Shown here: in pieces, positions 38,104-50,500 of the stretch
How the letters are laid out: every line of letters starts with the position of its first letter
How positions within the stretch are numbered: position 1 is the first letter of the stretch
Source: Ophiodon elongatus
Taxonomy: Eukaryota; Chordata; Actinopteri; Perciformes; Hexagrammidae
Assembly: GCA_016806645.1 (NCBI GenBank)
Contig: JACSYO010001880.1
Location: 1,287,501-1,351,500, forward strand
Direction of reading: 5' to 3'
DNA: 64,000 nt
Notes under the pieces: generated by a model
What the model saw: the letters and a program-made list of their open reading frames with translations, nothing else
Told to the model about the DNA's origin: nothing
The model's database searches: none
Program-made: the position numbers and the translations under genes

Positions 38104-38488
38104 TGGGGTGTGTGTGTGTGTGTGTGTGTGTGTGCCTGCCTCGAGGGGAAAGTGTTGATCCATGTGCTTGAGATAAAACTAGACAGGTACATTTTTGGGG
38201 TGTTTTTTTTGTGGCTAGCAACTCAGAGGCAGAGCCGTAACTTTTTCTCACTCACTTAAGGACCCACTGCTCCTTCTTGTGCCAGTGTCGACTCACTCGA
38301 CAGGGTGAGTGCTGCCGAACTCCCAGTTGGACTTTCTCACACTACCTCTTGCTTAATTGCACACTCTTTTCTTGCTCTTCCGTGTTGTCTGTCTCTTGAT
38401 ATCTTGTATGTGCTGCTCCCTCCTGGATCTGTATCGGCAATTCTGTTATTGATCTTTTACTCTTCAGACCTCTGTCCACCAATGTCTG

Positions 38489-38577
<89 letters not shown>

Positions 38578-39182
38578 GCGTGCTCACATTTTTCCCCGGG
38601 GATTCCAATTTGGTGTGCATGTGCATGAAGACAGGCTTGAACAAGATGAAACAAAAGTCTGTCATCAAACCAGCTCTTTGCTTTGAATCTGTGCATATTT
38701 GAAAAACTATTTTTAAAAAACGTTCCCTGCACAGATTTATTTGACGGTATGCTTGTCCTGCGCTCCTTTTAGTTTAATTATCCTATTGCTCAAACTTGGA
38801 CAAGTGTAGCCACTCATTCGCTTCCATAAGCGTGGAAGTATTTCTATTTTTTGCTGACGACCCCAAAAAAAATGTCAATATGGAACTGAAGCCGTTCCAC
38901 AACAGTGAAAATGACATCATCATCCACCGTCCCAGTCCAGTCATCTCCACCACCACCACAGATGTCTATTTACGGTGGCATCCACCCTTTAAAACACTGC
39001 CATTTGCTGAAATATGTGCCTTGTGGTTTAAATCACAGTCTGTTTGAGGTCTTTTCATTAAGCCTGGTATCCTGTTTTTCACGTCAAGGTTTATGAACCT
39101 ATGAGCATGCAGAGCTGCTCGTCACAGCTGTGGAAGTAAAGCTTAGAGCTCCAACCTCAAGACTTTTGCATGTATTGAAAAA

Positions 39183-39236
<54 letters not shown>

Positions 39237-42200
39237 GCGCTGGCATTGGTGTTAAAAGTTGCCATTGAATGCTCGGTCAGATTTTGTGGCTTGTTGTACT
39301 TTTTCTTTGATCCGATTTTTGCTCTTTTCTAACTTTGGCAAAGTTTTCTATTTAACACTGATGTGTTGAGCAGGCTGGCACATTGTGCTTAATGAAAAAA
39401 AGAGTTACACATATTTATAATCCCCATAAATAAGGTATTTAAAAAGCTAAGTGTGGTTTGGTTTATGTACAAAAATGGCTCCACAGCTGTGGAATGACCT
39501 GCCTGAGGAACTCCGGCTTGCTACGTCAGTGTCTTCTTTTAAATCACTTTAAAAGACTAATCTTTATAGAAAGGCTTTCTGATAATTTATCTATTAATTT
39601 ATTTTCTAACTATTGAGTTACATTGTACTTTATTCTCAGTGTTGAGGATAAAGTGTAATCATCCAGTGATTTTATGTTATTTATCTTTTTTCCTTATGCT
39701 TGCCTGGCTATTCAAACCTTATCGTGTGTTTTATTGTTTGTGTTAAAGCACTTTGTAATGCTGGTTTCAATTACTGCTATAAAATCAACTTTATTATATT
39801 GTTATTTTAACACACAGCCTTACTGTTGCCCAATGTCTTTGATTGTGTTAGTTTCTCAGTCCTGCGTCAGTTTATAGTGACTCTGTGTTTAAGTGAATCT
39901 TGCAGATTACACATTATAGTTTGGAAGTTATTTATATCTGTTAAAACAAGAACATAAAGAAAATGGTTAATTTTAGGATTATGATCTGTTATAAACATCC
40001 ATGAACGTTTACAGACCCGTTCTCTGGTTCAGCTTTGACTCACTTGGTGAGTTTTCTTGTACAATGAAGGATCATTACCAACATTTCAGGTGTACTTAAG
40101 CGTTTACCTCCCATTAAAATAGTTTAGATAATCTGTCTAAACTGTTGATTGTCTGACTTCTTATGTTTCTATAGGACTTTTTAGTTGCAAAACCCTTTGT
40201 TTTCATACGCACAATGTTATGATAACTGACAGAAATGATGGCCAAAACTTCAAAAAGAAGACCCAAGATGTCATACATTTTAATAATCCTTTAATTACAG
40301 CTACATATCATATTCTACCAGATTTGTCCTTGCTAAAACCTGGTGCCTACATTACCCATAATGCAACTCAACTGCCAACATATTTGAATGATTCATGGTG
40401 TCATTTTCAGTCTTATTTTGTTCTTGAAATATGCTTAAAAAAAGAAAATCGTGGTTTGATCAGCTATCATATTGACCGTGGATTTGAAGAAGCTGCCAGA
40501 GAAAGTCTGATTAGGAATTCATTGATTCTCCAAAACAATAACTAAAAAGGACTATTGTGAGCTAATCTGAACATCTGAATGTGCAATCGTGGATGCCAGG
40601 GCTTCCAAAAGTGCTTTGAAACATAACAGACACAATCATGACACTAAAGCGAAGGATGTGGACCAATGCACTGGCATGCTTTTGACAAAGCGGAAGCCAA
40701 GATGTTTTTATGTTTGTGTGCGTGACTGAGTGACTATCTGTACAAACGACGTACAAAATGTGCAAATAGCGGATTGTTTCTCAGAACTGTTTTACAGGTC
40801 ATGTACAGTACATGCTGCATGCATGCACAAATCTAAACGAGTCTCCAGGCAAACAGAGTGACACACTCAGACACAGCCTGTCTTATCCTTTCAGACTCAT
40901 TCACACGTGTGCTCTATAGAAATGAAGCAGCTATTGGATTACCAATGTGGCTGTTATCCTATTACGAGACAGAGGTTGAAAGCTGTCATCTGTGTGTGAT
41001 AGCAGACCGTCTGAACCGAGGGAAGTGTGTCTCGCTCACTCAGACGCACACAATGAACATGTGGACACGCTCGTACATTTAACGTACTGGCATGAGATGT
41101 GTTCACGCCTGCACATTCCCTGTCTTGAGTTTCACTTGGAACGTTTACAAAACATTACATCTACAGATTGAGAAGGCGAGGTTGGTGTGTGCTTGGTTAT
41201 ATGAGGAGTGGGGTTTGGGATTAGGTTTGGGGTTGTGTGGTCTTCATTGTTAGGTCAGGAGAGGGCTGAAAGTCCTTGCAGACAATCAGTTGGAGGTATT
41301 GATGCTAGATCACTGAGAGTCTGTGAGTCCAAATTGTCTTCCTGCTCATAGCTTCAGGCCCAACGCTGCTTAAGTAACCGATATCTTGACAACAGTAAGT
41401 AAACTTTGAACCACTCCTCCTGCAGCATCAAGCCTTGGCAAGCCAAAGAGAGGAGTGGCTGCTAGTGTATGCGTTTATGAGTTATGATGTGCTTAAAAGA
41501 CAGCCTGTAGGTGAGGTATAGGTGCATACGTATGCTTTGCACGTCTATATACAAGTACAGACCCACACAAGAACTCAGGCAGAGCAAACCAGATGTACAA
41601 TATCTCTTTTTTCAAAGTCATATCTGTGTTTTCAGTTTACTTTTATGACGGTTTTTTACAGCCCCCTTATTGCGGTCGCTGCTGTGACTCACTGGTCACG
41701 GACTAAAATAAATTTCCCTCTGACAAAAAGAGCTGCATTTCTTTTTATTTTGCCAGACATAAAGCCTGTCAAAGAAGCCCAGTGAATAAAACCGCTTTTC
41801 TGCTGTCAGTGAAACGTGCCTGACTTTCTTTTGATCAGCAAGAAGCTGGTGTAAAAATAGCCGGAGTAGTGTTTTCGTCATCAGTTCTGCGAGACAGGCC
41901 GCCCACCATGCAGCCCTGCTGTGTACCTGCTGCGTGACACAGCTGAGAGGAAGCTGCCACTGGCCTGATTACAACCTGCTTTAGATGTGACAAGATGTCT
42001 TAGCTTTCTGCCTTGGAAGCCTCTCCCTCTGGTCTTGTAAGCCTCAGCAATACATGAATGCTGATTATATCACCCTAGATGTGCATTGCATAGCATGTGT
42101 GTAGCCTGTGCTAAAGCAGGAAACGGTTCGTTTCTCTCAGTGAGGTCAAGAGTGAGCTCTCGCATGCCTTTATGGGTTTCTGCCTCATTTGCTGTTTGGC

Positions 42201-45200
42201 ATATTCAAGTTGCAATGAGGAAGTTACCTTTTTTAAATATTGGGTTTGTTATTGTAGCAGTTAACAATACTTTTAAACGCACGCGCACACAGGTGATAAT
42301 GATCAAGAATGCATTTTGAGTGCCAATGCTTGCAACATATGCGTTATTAGAGACGTTTGAGTTTACAGAAGGGGAATAACTTACTTATACAGAAAACCTA
42401 CATATATATAGATATACACTGTATATCTATATATCTATAGATAGATGAATGCAAGTCAGTATGCCCAGAGTTTATGTAAAGAAGTATTTGTTCCTGAAAC
42501 AATTGATTAATTGATACATTTATTGACACAAAATTAAATGGCGACTTTAAAAAAAGAAAAACATTACTCCTTGGTATTTGGTATATTTTTCCTCCAGCGC
42601 CACCATAAGGTTAATATTTGTGGTTGTGATGGATTTCTATTACATTTGGTGTCATACATCCATGTTCCCCACAGGATGAATTGTAATAACTTTGGTGATT
42701 TTACAAAAGTTTCATCTAGCGCCACCATCAGGTCTTTATGATCAAATACCTGCTGTACTTTGTTTAGTGCTAGGAGTATATGTTCACCCGCTGACATTAA
42801 ATAAAGTCTCCATGTTAGCGTTTGCCAATGTAAACATGTTCGTATCCTGACAGGTTAAGTGAATACTGCAGGTTGGTCATATGGATGTGACTTAGAGGCA
42901 GTCAGACTCTTAAACACCTGAGAGTTTAATGAAGCGCCTCTTCAGGTAGCGGGACATTCCAGTGTGACAGCATGAGGCTCTGTGATGGCCTCGGGGTAGA
43001 AGGTGAGAAGAGTAAACTGAGACGTGTAGAGTCACAATCTCCACCTGTGCTTTTCTGTTACTCAGAGATTCTCCTTCTTTATTTATTTTTCTTTAACCAC
43101 ATTCTCTGCGTCTGGCAGTTTTAGTCCCCGTTCAGCTTCTTTCCAGGCAGCAATCCTGCAACCACACCTGCATCATGTCAACCAAATGCTGTCATTTTAA
43201 TTTCATATAACAATGTTTTCATCATGGTTGTAGCCATCATCGGAAAGGCCTGTGGGCAGCCCACATAAAACAGGAGAATGATGTCATTGTCTTTGAGGAT
43301 TTTTTTAGGGGTGATTTCTAAGAAAACAGTGTGTTGTGATTTCTTTTGTGCCGTGCCTCCTGTTGTCTTCCATTTACTTCCTTGCTCTCTCTGTGTTGTT
43401 GTTTGGGTCCATTTTTTTCCGTTAACATCTTGTCCATCAACCTCCTCCACCCCTAATTCATAAGTAATGACCATGCAGCAGGCAGGCAGAGAGCCAGGCA
43501 GAGTAGCAGAGCAGACATGCCGGCTGGTCGGACCACGTCCCAGCGGACCAGAGCCACTTATCTCTCACAATAATGACATATGCATCGACTAGCTTAAGGA
43601 AAGTGGTTAAAAAGAGACTCAGGATATGGGAAGTCTCAAAGCTTTCCTTCTCTTTATTTACAGTATGTACCATATTTTATGGTTATAGTGTCCTAAAAAC
43701 AACCTATTTCATACAGAAATCACACCCTGTGGAACACCACAAGAAATTGTCATTTTAATGGAAATGCAGAATCAGCATTTAAATACAAATTAAATTGTTT
43801 GAAACCATTTCAGACAACATGATATAAGGGGGACAATGAGTGCTTAAGGTTCAGTCAAAGGTCTCCTATCGTTTGTTTTTCAGAGTATTAACACTGGGTT
43901 ATACTGTGGCTATTCTGTTTAGATTTCCTCACTATTGTTAAATGGAGGAATTATTGTAGCATGCTTATATTACTGGTGTAACAAACCTTCTGTATAGACA
44001 GCTTGCATATGCTCAACCAAGACAATATTGATTTGTTCTCCATAGATCCTGTAGTAATACTGCAGAGAGCCTTCACAAATTAAACAAAATTATGCAAGGC
44101 TTCATCAACTTTTGCGTTATTGTATAATACTGATCCGTTAATGTTCAACCCTCTCAAACGATACATTGTCCTCTTTTTTTTTCGACAATTAGTTTTTTTG
44201 GCGAACAGGGACCAGTTCCTTGTCCAGGTTGCTCATGTTTGGCAAAATGTATCACAGTTACTTGTGAGAAATGAAATAGGAGCCACACCTATAAAAAAAA
44301 ACAAAAAACTGTGAGAGATGATTCTCCTTGACTGACCTCCTCCTCTCCTCCTCCCTCCCTCCCCCCCTCCCTCCCCCCCTCAGATGACATGGCGTCCTCA
44401 GTACCGCAGCTCCAAGTTTCGCCACGTGTTTGGTAAGGCCGCCACCAAGGAGAGCTGCTATGATGGCGTGCCAATCACATGCAGCGTTCAGGACAACAAC
44501 TTCTGTGCAGTCAACCCACGTTTCCTGGCAGTCATCACCGAGTGTGCCGGGGGAGGGGCTTTCCTAGTGCTGTCTATCCATCATGTGAGTATCTCCATCG
44601 CATGGCAGATTTAACAGAGTGATGTCAGCTTTTTAAAGTGGCATGTGCACTACTTCTCTCAGGATGTTGATAATGGATACTGTGATACGTTTTGTTGATA
44701 TGGACTTTGAAGAGAGACAATTTCTCAACGGGGGAAAAAGGCCTGGCTGCAGACCTCTGAATCTCCATTTTTTCAGCATTTCAATTTAGTCTGATGTTGT
44801 GTAAACAGCTTACGCATTTTGAGGTTGTGGTGGGGGTCGTTGTACTGGACACACATTATTTTGAAAGGTGTAGTGGTGAAACATTAGTCAGGCAAAAACT
44901 TCTTGCAAATAAAATGACATTGCAAACACATAACTTTGCATCCTGTCCACAGCTCTACACTTAAAATGCCCCTCACAAGGGTTTTCATTCTAAAACACAG
45001 CTCAACTTTTCTACATTCAGAAGACATTGTACTTAAAAGTAGCTACATAAATATAAATATAACATCAAGAATAACAACGTGAGATTGACATGACAACTGT
45101 TCATGTTGTTGTATGGCTAATAATAAACTCCTAAATCCTCATATTTATTTGAATTCTGTGAAAAACATTTACTGCTTCAAGGAGAGGCATCACTCATAAC

Positions 45201-47532
45201 TGGTTATGGCAAAACGAAACAAAATAATCAACTAACATGAACATAATGTCAGTCAGACTAATAATAAAGTAAAATGAAATGGCAATTCAGTCTGATTATT
45301 AGAGCTGTAGAAAAGCACTGTGGTCACTGTTCAAATAACATTGTAGAAAGATTTTACATCCTAAACAATATTTCTGCAAAATATAGTTTATTATCATAGT
45401 TATTATTTTTGCTCAGCGTAAAAAGATGGTTAATACTGTTGCTAATGAGCATACTGCTTAAGGTTTCTTCCAGCTAGCTACCTAGCAGGCATGAAACTGG
45501 AAAAATCTGGAAAATCAGAATGAAAGATCTGACTCATAACTGAAGTTAGCTTCAACCAAAAAGCTGGGGAGTTTTACAAAAGATGTGTCGGTTCACGTTA
45601 GAAGTGATTAGGAAGAGCAGTTCTTTTTAGGTTCAACTGCTGACTGTTCAATACCTCCCATTGTTTCTCTCTTTGCTCCTGCACACACGACACGCCTGGA
45701 AAAGACAGCTCTGCTCTCAGATTCCTTATATATATATATATATAGGACGTCGCAGTGGAGCCAAAACTCAATCTCTAAATACCAGGAAACCCCCGGCAGC
45801 TCTTTCACTCCAACCTAAACATTGCATGTGGTCTTTTTTTCCTATCTTTTCTCACTCACAAACTTCACCTTAAATGTGATTAATCAAATACTCTCCCAGA
45901 CGATATTTATGCACATTATCGCATCCACTGGTGTTATCAGTAACAATCGTGCTCCTGAGCCAGACCTCCTCTCTCGTGTGCTGGTTGAATTTACGCTGCT
46001 GCTGTATATCTCCAGTCCAGAGCCATTCATCAAGCTGAACACCTCTCCCTCCTTTTTCCCTTTCTCCGTCTGTCTCCCTCTTTTAAATTGTCTCGGTGAG
46101 TTATCACCACCCTCCCTGGCATGGGCAGGAACTGCATACGAGCTTAGGAATGACATAACTCATCTTCAGAACCCCCCCGCCCCCCTCTTTCCCTCCTTTC
46201 ACTGTCTCAAGGAGGTGAAACGTCCCGCGTCTGACACCCTTCACCTCTTATTATATACAGTCTATGTTCACCTCCCATCCATGTGTGTGCACTCACAGAT
46301 AAGCTATTGTTCTGTGGAGAAAGTAGTTAACCCATTGAACAGAAAAGCTATGTTGTACTTACTTGTGCGAGTGTTAGTTTTCCAGGCACGCACGGATAAC
46401 TGTTACATCATTCCCATGTTCCACACACACACCTCACCTGCACAGTAATCTAGCCTGCGGGTGTGAGTGTGTCAGTAGAGGGAATGTTCTGTTCGTACAA
46501 ACGGCGCAATTAGCAGTCTTGTTGAGGCAGAAAATCTTCAGAAAGACTTTTGTCACAGGATCATGAAAAACCAGGGCGTGTGTCACAAAGGTTTTGTGTA
46601 ATTCCACCTTCAGTTTGAGGGGGTTCATGTTAATGTCAAGAGGACGCTTTCACCAACCTGCACAGATGAACCGGACCTGTTCTATATTTCATATCTTGAA
46701 AGCTTCTCGAACCAATATTTTTATATTAAAGGGGAAGTTTAGATTTTATTAGTCAGCTTACAGGACTTTGGAAGTACTACTGCATACGTGGAAATGGTTA
46801 TATAAAGCTGCCTGATGCCGTGGTTTAGTCTGAAAATGACAAATCTGAAAATGAAAAAATAAATCTCTTGGTGTGGCTTATGAAGTCATTACCAGACCTC
46901 CTCATCTCTGCTTGAGGCTACCAGTTTGAGGCTACATTAGCCACTACTAGAATAGCACACCTGAATCTCCACCTGAACTGGAAGTGATTGAGTTGCATTG
47001 TGGGTAATGTAGGCAAAGGAAAATATCAGACTCTGCAGTTCCCCTGATTTGCTACGGGGACTTTTTAGCATGTTTTATCTCATTTTTGATTTAATGGCAC
47101 ACAACAAATTAGATGTAACTTGTTAATTAGTGAGCTGTACAGCTGCTCGTGGGCAGATTTTGTTACTTTTTAAAGAGAGCCAGGCTAGCTGTTTCCCCCT
47201 ACTTCCGGTCTTTATGCTAAGCTAACTAGCAACATATTTAACGTTCAGACACGAGAGTGTTATCAATCTTCTTGGCAGTAAAGCAAATTAACATATCTCC
47301 CAAAATATCAAACTATTCCTTCAACCCTGCCATACTCATTCATTAGTTAATATGCTCTGTGTTTTCATTCTTTTAATTTTTCTGTGTTTGTATATCAGAC
47401 AGGTAAAGTGGATCCTCTCCAACCCCGAGTATCGGGCCACAAAGGCAAAGTGCTAGACATCAAATGGAATCCCTTCAACGACTACTGCATCGCCTCCTGC
47501 TCCGAGGACACCACGGTTTGTGTACACACACA

Positions 47533-47572
<40 letters not shown>

Positions 47573-50500
47573 AACATTTTTAAAATGGCTTACTGATGTG
47601 TTATCATTTCCTTGCATTATGAGCATGTAGCGGCAGGGAGATCATTTTATTGCCTTGCTGTTTAGCCTTCAAGAAGAACTAGAAGTCATTCCAAACATAC
47701 CTCAGCTCTGACTTGGCCAATAACAAATCCCTGTACACAGAAAGACAAAGGAAGAGTCAACAGGGTTTAAAACTATTTTTGTAAAGTGTGTCATTTATTT
47801 TCTCTATTCAGTCGACCCTGGATTATTTCAGTAATGGCTATTTTCATAGATGTAGAGGTATTAAGAACAGAGACTGTTTGTTTATTGTGTGTGGGTTTGC
47901 AGAGGTGGAGAAAGTATTCAGATTATTTACTCAAGTAAAAGTGCTAATACCTCACTGTAAAAACATTGTTACAAGCAGGCAGCAACTGTACGGCTCTGAA
48001 AAGTGAAGTCAATGAGGAAGTGCCTTAAACTGCCATTCTTTCAAATGGTCATCAGGGAGCAACTCCTCCGGTTGCAAAAAGAAATCTGATTGTATAGAAG
48101 CCGATGACCAAATTAACCAACTTCTCACTTGATTTATTACCTCAGTAAACATTGTTGCTGATTATTTTTCAAGCAATACATTGAATGTTTGGTTAGTAAA
48201 AATTCTGAAAATAGTGTGCAATGCAGAGCCAGAATCCAAAAGTGACACCTTGACAATGCTTTGTTTTGTTCAACCAACAGTCCAAACCTTAAAACTATTA
48301 GATAAATATTGAAACATTTCAAAGAAAATGTTTTCGCATGAAAAATGACTTAATTATCAAAATAGTTGCAAATTAGTTTTCTGTCAATTGACTAATTGGT
48401 TAATGGACTGTTAAAGTCAGCTGTACTCGTATAAACATGAATACATCATATTTTGTAAGTTCTTCATATGTTTTGTATGCACAAATCTTTGTCAAAATTT
48501 GTAAAGTAACTAAAGCTTTCAAATTATTTTTGTAAAGTAAAAAGTACAACATTTCCCTCCCCGATTACCTCAAATTTGTACTCGAGTACAACACTTGAGT
48601 TTATATTCTGGTTACATTGTGTGTGTGTTAACGTGGTTTCCTGTGTGTGTCTACAGGTGAAAGTGTGGGAAATCCCTCCTCATGGTGTGCTGAAGAACCT
48701 CACAGCAGCGTGGAAGGAGCTTCAAGGTCACAGCCGCAGAGTGGGCCTCATTGAGTGGCACCCGACCGCTAACAACATCCTCTTCAGTACGGCCTATGAC
48801 TACCAGGTAACACACACACACGAACCCAAACACAGCCACACAAAACTACAAGCTATTATGTGTTATGTATCACAATGCAGCCAAACAGGTTACAGCAGCC
48901 GAGTACTTGTTCATATATCATGATAGTAATTGCTCAATATGACAATGCAACCCACTGATTGTTGCCGAGCTGGCTCTGCTTTTATGAGCATCTGTGCACA
49001 GTTTCACAAGCACTTAATGTTTTACTGAATTCAGATCATTGTCACTGGTTTAAGAAGAAAGAGAAGCAGAGCTGTGACCAAGTCAGCCTTTCTCACAAGC
49101 ATTCAGTCTAATTAAAAAATACCAAGTTGGCCCACTTTTGACAATGCGCACAGCTGTATACACGTTTACTTTTAGATGTAATCAGACATCGCTTCATACA
49201 AACCAGTTTGCTTCAAGTGTACCCAGCTTTTAGTATATAGAACCGAGTGAAGTCAAGTTAGAAACAATAAGAGTCTTGAAACACTTTTACATAAAATTAA
49301 ATAAATATTTTGTACTTTTTAGTGGAATGTTTTTTTAGCTGGATGAAACCTGCTATCGGTATGAATGTTTTAACATCAATAGGTTTATTTCCTACAACAT
49401 CTTGAAGCCAAGCCTCACGTACAAAACTTTGAGTTTAAGACTTGAGTTTTCTCCTAACTTGTGGTTTGCTGTTGAATTTCTGTTTTATGTGTGTGTTTAA
49501 ATGTGTGTAATTTACACCTTCCAGGTGATGATCTGGAACCTGGACTGTCCTGAGCAAGTGATAAAAAACCCTGTACGGACAATCAGCCACCACACAGACG
49601 TCGTCCTCTCCATGTCTTTCAACACAGAGGGCAGCCTCATGGCCACCACCTGCAAGGACAGGAAGGTCCGACTCATAGAGCCGCGCTCAGGAAACCTACA
49701 GCAGGTATGTGTGTGCGTGTGTGTGTGTGTGTGTGTGTTGTCTTTACCTGTTTTTAGATAATTCTGTAGTTTAATTTGAGAATGCACAAAGGCAGTTGTG
49801 CTATTTTTCAAGCACACTCTTCGTAAAAGAACCTCATGTACTTTAAACTGCAATGAAGAAACTGGAAGTCTTTTTGCGGGTGAGAACACAATTTTGGATA
49901 AATGATGAGATAAAATCTGAGTGGAAATCTGTTACATTAAGATGTTCCTCTGGAAAAATCAAGATATTTCTTTCATTGAAAATCAATAAAACCTAAAAAC
50001 CACAAGCCTTAGATGTCTTGGTCAAAAGCATCCCAGCCAATATTGCATAAGTGGGAGTTCCTGCCTCTTTTCCCTTTCCCAGCCTAGGCCCTCATCCAGC
50101 ACCACACAGCCAAAACTGACACCTCTGGCCAGAGCAGGCCCATTGCATAGCTCCACAGACCTGGAGGTCACCAGCCACTGACTCACACACTTTATATCGG
50201 TCCGCTTGCCCTACTTTGGCCTGCCAAACAAGCTCACGTGGAAAAATAACGAGCATTACGTCACAGTGCTGTAATGTTGAGCTATTATTATTATTATTAT
50301 CCTATACCTTTTTTAGATTACTTAAAAGATGTACACATCAAATGTTTAGTATGCTTGGTGCTTTGTTTTAAGCATGTTGTGTTTGCAGGAAGCCAACTGC
50401 AAGACACACAAAGCCAGCAAGGTGCTGTTCCTGGGTAACCTGAAGATGCTCTTCACATCAGGCACTTCACGTTACAACGACCGACAGTTTGCTCTGTGGG

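Larger units (their letters stand above)
37740..38304 (+). promoter_or_regulatory. Possible alternative first exon / promoter of coro2a
   Basis: A GC- and purine/pyrimidine-rich island holds a (GA)n tract (37814-37840), CT tracts, a TG tract (38075-38134) and a credible donor, cagg|gtgagt, at 38304/38305. Splicing from here to 44384 would start translation at the ATG that opens exon 2 (MTWRPQ). Alternative 5' ends are plausible for this gene family. This is inference from composition and one donor. Confidence 0.3.

Noticed and set aside
38305..38668. Several open frames of alternating Cys-Val or Thr-His on both strands
   Set aside because: They are translations of the (TG)n tract, as are those at 22693-22940 and 35810-36022.
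45822..46448. 208-codon open frame in coro2a intron 2
   Set aside because: Longest frame in the window, but no recognised motif, no splice support and ordinary intron composition; chance is the simplest reading.
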